Origin: Lachnospiraceae bacterium
GTDB lineage: Bacteria; Bacillota; Clostridia; Lachnospirales; Lachnospiraceae
Length of the DNA stretch: 64,000 bases
Assembly: GCA_024689465.1 (NCBI GenBank)
Contig: JAILDL010000038.1
Location: forward strand, 39,878 to 103,877
Direction of reading: 5' to 3'
Within the stretch, counting starts at the first letter, position 1; the number at the start of each line of letters is the position of its first letter. Positions 18,323-25,145 of this stretch are shown piece after piece. Made by a program: the position numbers and the translations under genes. Under the pieces are notes generated by a model that ran no database searches, had not been told where the DNA came from, and worked only from the letters and a program-made list of their open reading frames with translations.

Positions 18323-18352
18323 ACTATACGCTACCGTCACAACTTCTGTCAA
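18323..18352 (-). promoter_or_regulatory. Promoter of the argS leader
   Basis: On the minus strand a perfect TTGACA (18347-18352), 18-base spacer, TATAGT (18323-18328). It places the transcript start just before the leader peptide. Confidence 0.78.
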
Positions 18353-18385
18353 CAAAAAAGAAATCAGTTTTTCCCGAAAAGCTTT

Positions 18386-20119
18386 TTACATCTGTAACTT
18401 CTGCATATTGTAATAGAACCCCTTCTTGGCCATGAGCTCCTCATGGGTTCCCTGCTCCACAATGCTGCCTTCGTGGATCACCAGGATCAGATCGGCATTT
18501 ATGATGGTGGACAGGCGGTGGGCGATGGCGATGATGGTTCGCTTGCCTGCCAGCTGGCTGATGGCGGCCTGGATCTGCCGTTCGGTCTGTACATCCACCG
18601 AGGCGGTGGCTTCATCCAGGATGATGATAGGAGAGTTGCGCAGGATCGCCCGTGCAATGGATACCCGCTGTTTTTGCCCGCCGGAGAGGCGAAGCCCACG
18701 CTCACCCACCTGGGTATCGTACTGATCCGGCATATTCAAAATGTCCTCATGGATATTGGCGGCTTTAGCGGCGGCGATGATCTCCTCCCGGGAGGCATCG
18801 GGCCTTGCATAGCCGATGTTCTCCGCGATGGACCCGTTAAACAGGAAGGTATCCTGCAGAACCGGGGAAATATTGTGCCGAAGGCTTTCCAGGGTTACAT
18901 CCCTGATGTCCCTGCCGTCAACGAGGATGCGGCCTTCCTGTGGATCGTAGAATCGGGAGATCAGCTGTGTCGCGGTGGTCTTTCCCACACCCGTAGGGCC
19001 AACCAGAGCCACCATCATGCCGGGCTTGCAGGAAAAGGATACGTCCTTCAGCACGGGGATCTCATTGCTGTAGTGGAAACTTACATGTTCAAAGGAAACC
19101 CCGCCTTTTACGTCCTTAAGCGGAGTAGCGTTTTCCGAATCCGTGATGGCAGAAGGGGTTTCCAGGATCAGAGCCACACGCTCTGCACCTGCAAGGGACT
19201 GCTGCAGGTCCTCGATCAGCTTTGCCAGCCCGGATACCGGCTGGTAAAAGAGGGAAAGATACAACATGAATGCCACGATATCCGCAACCCCCAGCTGTCC
19301 TTTATAGGCCAGATACCCACCAAAGAATACCACCAGGATGGTACCGATGGAGGACAGGAATTCTACGCTGGGGTGGAAGATCCCGCTGGCGCGCAGGGCC
19401 CGGAGCATGGCCCGAACCTGTTCAAAGCTCTTTTCCTTGATGCGGCTGCCTTCGTAGGCTTCCTGACCAAAGGCCTGGATCTCATGCAGGCCCGACAGGG
19501 AATCCTGCAGTTGGGCGTTGAGCTGGCCCATGCTTTTCTGGGACGCCCGGAAAAAGGGACGAACGACTTTGGCAAAAATGACGCCGGAGATCAGGATCAG
19601 TGGAATGGGGAAACAGGTGATCAGAGCCAACTTTACATTCACCGTCAGGAGGATGCAGAGCACGCCCATAAAGGTCACGACATTGGTGATCATATCCGGG
19701 ATCATGTGGGCATACAAAAGCTCAAAATCCCTGGTATCGTTTACGATCCGGCTCATGAGATCGCCGGTCTGCTTATCATGGAAAAAGCCCAGATCCAGAC
19801 TTTGCAGTTTATCGTACAGTCTGCTGCGCAGATCGCCCACCAGATACCAGGCGGCACGGTGTGCCAGGTAGTTACTGAGAAAGCGGAAGAGGACCCGCAG
19901 CAGATACAGGCCAAGCAGCAGAGCAGCAAGGCCCTGCACTCTGGTGAGGGCTGCTTCATCCACCCCGTCTCCCACGATCCCCACCATAGTGGAGAGAACC
20001 TTTGGCGCGGCCAGATTGACGGCAGTAAGCCCAAAAGTGGCCAAAATGGCGATCACATATAATCCCTTATAACGAGCTGCCTCTTTGGTCAGCTTCCACA
20101 ATACCTTCCATACTTTCAT
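18386..20119 (-). CDS. ABC transporter, fused membrane and ATPase domains (exporter)
   Basis: A 577-residue half-transporter with six membrane helices (about residues 1-320) and a C-terminal ATPase: Walker A GPTGVGKTT near residue 370, signature LSGGQKQRVSIARAIL, Walker B IIILDEATASVD. This ABCB/MsbA-like class dimerises to export lipids, drugs or peptides. The start is ATG 20119, preceded by AAAGGAT; an in-frame ATG 13 codons upstream lacks a ribosome site. Only one half-transporter gene is present, so it probably forms a homodimer. The substrate is unknown; the divergent neighbour is a CopZ-like protein. Confidence 0.93.
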   Translation of the reverse strand: MKVWKVLWKLTKEAARYKGLYVIAILATFGLTAVNLAAPKVLSTMVGIVGDGVDEAALTRVQGLAALLLGLYLLRVLFRFLSNYLAHRAAWYLVGDLRSRLYDKLQSLDLGFFHDKQTGDLMSRIVNDTRDFELLYAHMIPDMITNVVTFMGVLCILLTVNVKLALITCFPIPLILISGVIFAKVVRPFFRASQKSMGQLNAQLQDSLSGLHEIQAFGQEAYEGSRIKEKSFEQVRAMLRALRASGIFHPSVEFLSSIGTILVVFFGGYLAYKGQLGVADIVAFMLYLSLFYQPVSGLAKLIEDLQQSLAGAERVALILETPSAITDSENATPLKDVKGGVSFEHVSFHYSNEIPVLKDVSFSCKPGMMVALVGPTGVGKTTATQLISRFYDPQEGRILVDGRDIRDVTLESLRHNISPVLQDTFLFNGSIAENIGYARPDASREEIIAAAKAANIHEDILNMPDQYDTQVGERGLRLSGGQKQRVSIARAILRNSPIIILDEATASVDVQTERQIQAAISQLAGKRTIIAIAHRLSTIINADLILVIHEGSIVEQGTHEELMAKKGFYYNMQKLQM

Positions 20120-20237
20120 GTATAAGATCCTTTCGGTTTCCTTTCCGTATTTTCGCAAAAAAGGAACTCCTGATTTCGATACTAACAGGAACGAAGGAAG
20201 CCAACAAGGGGGGAAGTTTCCTGAAAAAAAGAAGTTT

Positions 20238-20325
20238 GTGCGATTCTTGAGCGTGCGATTCTTGACAAGGGTATGATTTGAGCGTTATATAGAACTTGTT
20301 TATCAGAAAGTTAGTTATATATAAC
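20238..20325 (+). promoter_or_regulatory. Promoter with direct repeats and palindrome upstream of the CopZ-like gene
   Basis: A 13-base direct repeat GTGCGATTCTTGA occurs at 20238-20250 and 20253-20265, overlapping TTGACA (20262-20267). A -10-like TATATA follows at 20286-20291 (18-base spacer). Downstream is a perfect 12-base palindrome GTTATATATAAC (20314-20325), whose half GTTATATA also occurs at about 20284-20291 over the -10. The arrangement suggests operator control. Confidence 0.45.
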
Positions 20326-20357
20326 AGATGACCAAAAAGAAAGAGGAGAGCAATCTT

Positions 20358-20612
20358 ATGTACAAAACCATTGCAACCATCGACGGCATGATGTGCACCA
20401 TGTGTGAGGCCCACATTTCCGAAGTGATCCGCAAAGCGGTGCCGGGTGCAAAGAAAGTATCTGCTGATCATAAAAAAGGGACGGCAACCTTCTTAAGTGA
20501 AGAGATGCCGTCCGAAGACGCATTGTTAAAAGCCATTGCCGATACCGGTTATACCTGTGTATCCGTCGATACGAAGCCCTATGAAAAGAAGGGGCTGTTT
20601 GGTCTGTTTTAA
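20358..20612 (+). CDS. Heavy-metal-associated (HMA) domain protein, CopZ-like
   Basis: An 84-residue single-domain protein with the metal site GMMCTMC (Cys13 and Cys16) and the ferredoxin-like HMA fold. Such proteins carry Cu(I) or another soft metal to a P-type ATPase or repressor. The start at 20358 is chosen because GAGGAG lies nine bases upstream; an in-frame ATG at 20328 has none. No copper ATPase is in the window. Its stop codon overlaps the stop codon of the convergent esterase gene by four bases. Confidence 0.85.
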   Translation: MYKTIATIDGMMCTMCEAHISEVIRKAVPGAKKVSADHKKGTATFLSEEMPSEDALLKAIADTGYTCVSVDTKPYEKKGLFGLF

Positions 20613-21355
20613 GCCTGCAGCTGTTCTAACATAAATTCCTTTACCGCAGCAGTCACCAGCTCCAGATGGTGATCGTAGCAGTGGGTATCGCCGGGAATGG
20701 TTACCAGCCTGCAGTTTTTATACAGCTTGGAAAATCTAACGCCGCATTCATAGGGAACGGCTTCGTCCTGATCCCCGTGGACGATGAGAACAGGCTTCTG
20801 ATATTTCTCAACGAATTCCTCTACGTGGATGGTCTGAGCAACCCGGGCGTAGTTTCCCTTGAGCTTTCGACCGTCCCAGGCTTCCAGTTCTTCGGGAATG
20901 TTCTCGGGGTCAAACTGGATCCCTAAAAGACCACCGGTTCTGGCTACTTCCGGAATCATGGCAGCGGGAGATAAGGGCATGAGCGCTTTGATGCGATCCC
21001 GCTCCATAGCGGCCGCCAGCATAACCGCCAGACCGCCCTGGGAATGGCCGGTCATATAAAGGTCGGTGACAAAGTCCAGGCTTCTTGCATAGTCTACAAC
21101 CGCCAGGATGTTGGTGAGCCACTTAAACAGAGTATGATCTTCAAACTTGCCATCGCTCTTGCCATGGCCGTACATGTCTGCCCGCAGGGTGGCCACGCCG
21201 ATCTCGTTTAAGGCTTCCTGCACGGCGCTGATGTGCCGCTCCTCACTGTGTCCGGTAAAACCGTGGATCACAATGCATAGGGGGCACTTTTTCGGATTGC
21301 CCTTGGGCATATCCAGATAGGCATTTAATTTGATTCCGTCACAATCGATGTACAT
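20609..21355 (-). CDS. Alpha/beta hydrolase, Est1E-type feruloyl/cinnamoyl esterase
   Basis: A 248-residue serine esterase. The nucleophile is in GHSQGG (Ser105), the acid in HGDQDEAVP (Asp197) and the base in GDTHCYDHH (His225), which are the positions known for the Butyrivibrio proteoclasticus feruloyl esterase Est1E; long stretches such as LRADMYGHGKSDGKFEDHT also match my memory of that protein. The family releases ferulate and p-coumarate from plant arabinoxylan. There is no signal peptide, so it acts on imported feruloylated oligosaccharides in the cytoplasm. AGGAGGA precedes the start. Confidence 0.88.
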   Translation of the reverse strand: MYIDCDGIKLNAYLDMPKGNPKKCPLCIVIHGFTGHSEERHISAVQEALNEIGVATLRADMYGHGKSDGKFEDHTLFKWLTNILAVVDYARSLDFVTDLYMTGHSQGGLAVMLAAAMERDRIKALMPLSPAAMIPEVARTGGLLGIQFDPENIPEELEAWDGRKLKGNYARVAQTIHVEEFVEKYQKPVLIVHGDQDEAVPYECGVRFSKLYKNCRLVTIPGDTHCYDHHLELVTAAVKEFMLEQLQA

Positions 21356-21368
21356 GTTGTTCCTCCTG

Positions 21369-21401
21369 AAAAGAAGCCAACGGGAATCCCCCGCTGACTT
21401 C
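21369..21401 (-). terminator. Intrinsic terminator after the SDR gene
   Basis: On the minus strand a 12-bp stem with two G-U pairs (21390-21401 with 21373-21384) is followed by UUUU. It lies just before the ribosome site of the esterase gene, so it may also limit read-through into that gene. Confidence 0.6.
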
Positions 21402-21412
21402 TCTGTTTTTAT

Positions 21413-22174
21413 TTATGATGCGCACCAGCCGCCATCTACTGCCAGTTCTGCGCCACTGACATAGGAAGCTTCGTCACTGGCCAGATATAAAGCTGCTTTT
21501 GCGATCTCGGTAGGTTCGCCGGGGGCAGGAGAGGTAGCCAGTGTTTTCTGGATCCTTCCGTAACCGTCCATATCGGGCTGGCCCATGGATGCTCCAATCT
21601 CGGTCTTGAAACCGCCTGCAATGATGGAGTTGGAGCGGATGCCCTCTGCCATATACATGAAGGCTGTGTTTCTGGATAAGGCTACAACAGCAGCCTTGGA
21701 AGCACAGTATACAGCACCGGCGCAGGTCTTATAGGCTCCTTCGGATGCGATGTGTACGATGGAACCGCCACTCTTCTGATTTAAGAAAGTATTGACTGCC
21801 TTTCTGGTAGCATAGAAAGGTCCGTATACATTGACGCCGAATACCTTTTCCAACTTCTCATCGGAGAAGTTGCCAACCGGCTCCATGCTGTCCATGATAC
21901 CTGCATTGTTTACCAGAATGTCCAGCTTTCCGAACTGTTCCACTGCGAAGTCGATCATGGCGTCGTTTACCTCTTTGGAAGAGATATCCCCGGGAAACGC
22001 CAGAACCTTGCCTTCTTCCCCTGCCAGAGCAGCTGCCAGTTCATCCAGACGTTCCTTTCTTCTAGCTACGGCAACCACTTTGGCACCTTCTTTTACAAAG
22101 AGCGTAACGATCTCTTTGCCCATTCCGCTGCTGGCACCTGTCACAACAGCTACTTTACCAGTTAATCTACCCAT
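21413..22174 (-). CDS. Short-chain dehydrogenase/reductase (SDR)
   Basis: A 253-residue classical SDR. The NAD(P) motif TGASSGMG is near residues 12-19, NNAGIMD near 88-94, and the catalytic Tyr-Lys in YCASKAAV near residue 155. It ends with SGAELAVDGGWCAS, as in FabG and glucose-1-dehydrogenase-like oxidoreductases. The substrate cannot be told from sequence. A strong AGGAGG precedes the start. Confidence 0.9.
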   Translation of the reverse strand: MGRLTGKVAVVTGASSGMGKEIVTLFVKEGAKVVAVARRKERLDELAAALAGEEGKVLAFPGDISSKEVNDAMIDFAVEQFGKLDILVNNAGIMDSMEPVGNFSDEKLEKVFGVNVYGPFYATRKAVNTFLNQKSGGSIVHIASEGAYKTCAGAVYCASKAAVVALSRNTAFMYMAEGIRSNSIIAGGFKTEIGASMGQPDMDGYGRIQKTLATSPAPGEPTEIAKAALYLASDEASYVSGAELAVDGGWCAS

Positions 22175-22217
22175 TTGTGTACCTCCTCAGGTTACATGAT
22201 ATAGGTATATTTTATCG

Positions 22218-22251
22218 AAAAAAGTGCCACCTATAAATGTACAGGTGGCAC
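22218..22251 (-). terminator. Intrinsic terminator of msrA
   Basis: Perfect 9-bp stem 22224-22232 with 22243-22251; the minus strand ends in six Us. Confidence 0.88.
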
Positions 22252-22298
22252 AAATAATCCGAAGGAAAATAGAAATATTGGATAAAAGAGGGATTGCT

Positions 22299-22805
22299 CT
22301 ACTGAAGCTTCTTAGCAATCTCAAACAGTTCCGGCCGGAGATGACAATAGCCGGTGGGATTCTTATCCAGGTAATCCTGATGGTATTCTTCCGCGGTGAA
22401 GAACTGATCCAGCTTACCGGATTCTACCGCCAGCTTCTTGCCCTCTGCAGCTAACTCCGCTCTCTTTTTCTCCATGAATGCATCCACCATGGGAGCAAGA
22501 CTCTCATCTGCATAGTAAATGCCGGTGCGGTACTGCACGCCGGTATCTTCGCCCTGCTTATTGACGCTGGTGGGATCGATGGCGTAGAAGTAAAATTCCA
22601 GAAGCTTTTCCGGATCCAGAACACGCTCGTCAAAATCCACCTTTACGGTCTCTGCATGACCGCTTCCTTTGCAAACCTCCTCATAGGAGGGATTCTCGGT
22701 ATTTCCGTTGGCATAGCCTACGGTGGTAGCTGTTACCCCTTTAAACTGTGCCAGATATTTCTGAGTGCCCCAGAAGCACCCGCCTGCTAAATAAATGGTT
22801 TTCAT
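22299..22805 (-). CDS. msrA: Peptide methionine sulfoxide reductase A
   Basis: A 168-residue repair enzyme reducing methionine-S-sulfoxide in proteins. The catalytic Cys10 is in the family motif GGCFWGTQKYL. The segments YANGNTENPSYEEVCKGSGHAE and YHQDYLDKNPTGYC are typical. There is no fused MsrB domain. It is monocistronic, with its own terminator. It protects an anaerobe from oxidative damage. Confidence 0.97.
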   Translation of the reverse strand: MKTIYLAGGCFWGTQKYLAQFKGVTATTVGYANGNTENPSYEEVCKGSGHAETVKVDFDERVLDPEKLLEFYFYAIDPTSVNKQGEDTGVQYRTGIYYADESLAPMVDAFMEKKRAELAAEGKKLAVESGKLDQFFTAEEYHQDYLDKNPTGYCHLRPELFEIAKKLQ

Positions 22806-22870
22806 TGGTCATACCTCCACACATCAGAATACTCGATTCAAGGAAAAAGGAACAGTAAAAGTTTTCTAAA

Positions 22871-22899
22871 TTGATAAATCCCCTGATTTTCCCTATAAT
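22871..22899 (+). promoter_or_regulatory. Promoter of the acyltransferase-plsY pair
   Basis: TTGATA (22871-22876), 17-base spacer, perfect TATAAT (22894-22899). Confidence 0.75.
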
Positions 22900-22975
22900 T
22901 TAGGAGATGGTAATGGCCCGGAGATCTCTGTTTGGATATTTTGTCAGGCAAACCTTAGTACAAGGATAAAAGTTT

Positions 22976-24100
22976 ATGGAACAAACGGCAGGTAAAATTA
23001 TAAATATAACGGAAAAAACGGTGGATAACAGGAAAAAGCATGATACCTCCATGGATTTTTTGCGGGTCCTTGCGATCACGCTGGTGATCGCAAGCCATGC
23101 TAAGATCTTAGAGCAAGGCGGTGTGGGAAACTGTATCTTTTTTGCTTTAAGCGGCTTTTTTGTGGCAATGCCTTTTAAGAAGGACGGGGAGCTTGCCTTT
23201 CTTTCCTTTAAAGAGTGGCTTTTCTATTACGGCAAGCGCCTTCTTAGAGTTCTTCCGGCATATTACGCGTATCTTTTATTTGTGGTCTATTTTACCGGCA
23301 CCATCTTTGTGACGGCTTTAGACGGCTACGGGAGTTTGCTTCTTCACATGTGCTTTTTCAAAGTGGGAGGGCATCTGTGGTTTATCCAGCAGGAGATGGC
23401 CTTTTTCCTGATCTGCCCGGTGATCCTGTGCCTTACAGCAATCCTTAAAAAGACGCTTAAAAAAGTGATCACCAAAGACTGGCAGATATCTCTCCTGCAG
23501 GCTTTGTTTGTAGCGATCCTTGCGTATCTTTTTTACCGGTTCCTGCACATTAATCTCTACGGCAATAACAGCATCGTTGCCTTTATGCCCCAGCGGATCA
23601 TGACGGGGATGGTGGCAGCTTATATCTATCAGGCTTTGAAAGCATCTCTTCCGAAATTGGGAGAAACAAAAGGCTTTCAGATCCTGACCGATATCTACAT
23701 GGTCTTTTTTGTGCTGTTTTGCATCCTGAGCAGCGAATGGATCCTATCCCGCATTAATCCCGCATTTACGGGCTATTACATCGGCTGGGAGAATCCTCTT
23801 CTGGTACTTAACCTGACCTGCCTGGCACTGATCCTGTTAGCAAGCAGCGGGAACTGTCTGATTAAGAAGTTTGCCTCTCATCCGCTGATCGGATTTCTGG
23901 CAAGTTTAAGCTTTTCCATGTATCTGTTCCACTTTCCCTTCCTGTCCCTACTTGGAAGCGGCAGCAGGGCGCGGACCTTCCTCCTGGTATACCTTGTGAC
24001 CGTTGGGTTCGCATATCTGGTAAAGAAGGGCATTGAGGAGCCGGTGCAGAAGCTGTTTAAAAAACGCAGACCGAAGGAAAATAAAGTACTGATCGCCTGA
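22976..24100 (+). CDS. Acyltransferase 3 family membrane protein
   Basis: A 374-residue polytopic protein with about ten membrane helices. The N-terminal MDFLRVLAITLVIASHAKI and the FALSGFFVAMPF segment are characteristic of the acyltransferase 3 (OafA-like) family, which O-acylates glycans, lipids or peptides on the outer face of the membrane. A basic C-terminal tail follows the last helix. The start has AAGGA nine bases upstream. It is followed 22 bases later by a PlsY-like gene, so both may act on membrane lipids or surface glycans. The acceptor is unknown. Confidence 0.85.
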   Translation: MEQTAGKIINITEKTVDNRKKHDTSMDFLRVLAITLVIASHAKILEQGGVGNCIFFALSGFFVAMPFKKDGELAFLSFKEWLFYYGKRLLRVLPAYYAYLLFVVYFTGTIFVTALDGYGSLLLHMCFFKVGGHLWFIQQEMAFFLICPVILCLTAILKKTLKKVITKDWQISLLQALFVAILAYLFYRFLHINLYGNNSIVAFMPQRIMTGMVAAYIYQALKASLPKLGETKGFQILTDIYMVFFVLFCILSSEWILSRINPAFTGYYIGWENPLLVLNLTCLALILLASSGNCLIKKFASHPLIGFLASLSFSMYLFHFPFLSLLGSGSRARTFLLVYLVTVGFAYLVKKGIEEPVQKLFKKRRPKENKVLIA

Positions 24101-24122
24101 TCTGTAAAAAGGAACCTATATC

Positions 24123-24815
24123 ATGAAAGAATGTATCTTATCCGCCATCATCGGCTATATCCTGGGCATGTTCTTAACCGCAGAGCCGGTGGCATGGTTT
24201 TATACGAAAAAACATATATCCCAGATCGGAACCGGCAATCCCGGCATGGCCAACGTCATGGCACAGATCGGCAAGAAGGCCGGCTTTACAGTGCTGATCG
24301 GTGATATCTTAAAGACCCTGATCGCTATGGGGGTTAGCTACCTTCTGTTTCGTAAGATGATCGGCTGGGATGCGGTATTGTATTCCGGCATGGGAGCTAT
24401 TTTCGGACACAATTTCCCGGCATGGCGTAAGTTCCAGGGTGGTAAGGGTGTAACGGTAACCGTGACCTGGCTGGTGATCGCCCTTCCGGTATGGGGCGCG
24501 GCAGTCAGCATCGTTGGCGGTCTCATTACCATCTGGACCGGGTATCTGCCCCTGGGCGCGATCCTGATCCCCTTATTTGCGCTTCCCTTTGCCTTTTTGA
24601 CCGGCGGCGTAAAGACCGGCATCTTTGTGCTGTTTTCCCTCCTTATCATGATCTCGAGACACTACCGTGGAATGATCCGTATCTTCCAGGGCGTTGAGAA
24701 GAGGGAATTTCGTAAGAAAGAGGAAGTAGCGGAAACTGCAGAAAATACGGAGCAGCCTTCTTTTGAGGATGTGGTAGAAGAAAGTCTCAGATCTCAGCAG
24801 ACAAAGGAAACGTAG
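24123..24815 (+). CDS. plsY: Glycerol-3-phosphate acyltransferase, PlsY-like
   Basis: A 230-residue membrane protein. GTGNPGMANVM (about residues 37-47) and GHNFPAWRKFQGGKGV (about 98-113) match the phosphate-binding and catalytic motifs of PlsY, which transfers acyl groups from acyl-phosphate to glycerol 3-phosphate to begin phospholipid synthesis. The usual motif-1 SxxxxGSxP is degenerate here (SAIIGYILGMFLTAEP), and a charged C-terminal tail of about 30 residues extends it. It could be a second, divergent PlsY paralogue. Co-transcribed with the upstream acyltransferase. Confidence 0.85.
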   Translation: MKECILSAIIGYILGMFLTAEPVAWFYTKKHISQIGTGNPGMANVMAQIGKKAGFTVLIGDILKTLIAMGVSYLLFRKMIGWDAVLYSGMGAIFGHNFPAWRKFQGGKGVTVTVTWLVIALPVWGAAVSIVGGLITIWTGYLPLGAILIPLFALPFAFLTGGVKTGIFVLFSLLIMISRHYRGMIRIFQGVEKREFRKKEEVAETAENTEQPSFEDVVEESLRSQQTKET

Positions 24816-24817
24816 TA

Positions 24818-24846
24818 TTGCATTTTTAAAAAGTCCGTGATAAGAT
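24818..24846 (+). promoter_or_regulatory. Possible promoter of the ABC-F leader
   Basis: TTGCAT (24818-24823), 17-base spacer, TAAGAT (24841-24846). A weak match, but correctly placed for a leader transcript starting near 24853. Confidence 0.4.
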
Positions 24847-24891
24847 GCCTTCATATAAAACGAAAGGGCACATTACGTGTAAGGTGGACCA

Positions 24892-24903
24892 ATGAGGTAT
24901 TGA
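24892..24903 (+). CDS. Tripeptide leader ORF (MRY) before the ABC-F gene
   Basis: ATG AGG TAT TGA, with AAGGTGG (24881-24887) upstream. Its stop overlaps the next ATG (TGATG). Minimal leader ORFs where drug-bound ribosomes stall are typical of antibiotic-induced attenuators. Function is inferred from position. Confidence 0.4.
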   Translation: MRY

Positions 24904-25037
24904 TGATTGGATATAAGAAAGCGCATTTTTTTAGAAAACCTATGGAACATAGGCTTCTTTGCGTACACTTATTTCAGTCATCACACCTTTTTTCGCCTTA
25001 TCTTTATGCTATAGATACAGGTTTCTTTTTTGTGTGA
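24903..25037 (+). CDS. Second leader ORF of the ABC-F attenuator
   Basis: A 44-codon ORF beginning MIGYKKAHFFRKP, overlapping the stop of the MRY ORF and preceded by GAGG. It runs through the first leader hairpin and stops exactly at the base of the terminator stem. This is compatible with a translated leader whose ribosome position sets the RNA fold. It has no recognisable domain. Confidence 0.4.
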   Translation: MIGYKKAHFFRKPMEHRLLCVHLFQSSHLFSPYLYAIDTGFFFV

Positions 25038-25071
25038 GTCTGTTTTTGCGTATGCAAAGACGGACTTTTTT
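24922..25071 (+). promoter_or_regulatory. Ribosome-mediated attenuator of the ABC-F gene
   Basis: Hairpin A pairs 24939-24944 with 24948-24953, 24933-24936 with 24955-24958 and 24922-24925 with 24960-24963. Its 3' arm includes CTTTGCGTAC (24957-24966), which can instead pair over 10 bp (one G-U) with GTATGCAAAG (25050-25059), the loop and 3' arm of the terminator at 25037-25071. Stalling in the leader ORFs would open hairpin A, freeing the antiterminator strand. The structure is seen in the sequence; the drug-sensing logic is inferred from the ABC-F gene downstream. Confidence 0.7.
25037..25071 (+). terminator. Intrinsic terminator inside the ABC-F leader
   Basis: Thirteen-bp stem 25037-25049 with 25054-25066 (two G-U), GTAT loop, six Ts; 75 bases before the ABC-F start. 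Confidence 0.88.
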
Positions 25072-25145
25072 CATGTTCGAAGAACGCAAGGGAAGATGAT
25101 CAGCATTCTTTCTGCCTGATAGGTTTTCGGACAGGAGGCAATTAT

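Noticed and set aside
18081..18352. T-box riboswitch before argS
   Set aside because: No AGGGTGGNACCGCG T-box sequence is present; the Arg-codon ORF explains the terminator better.
18443..20062. Long plus-strand reading frame of 539 codons
   Set aside because: It lies antisense to the ABC exporter gene, whose protein has all ABC motifs; no ribosome site or homology-like pattern supports the antisense frame.
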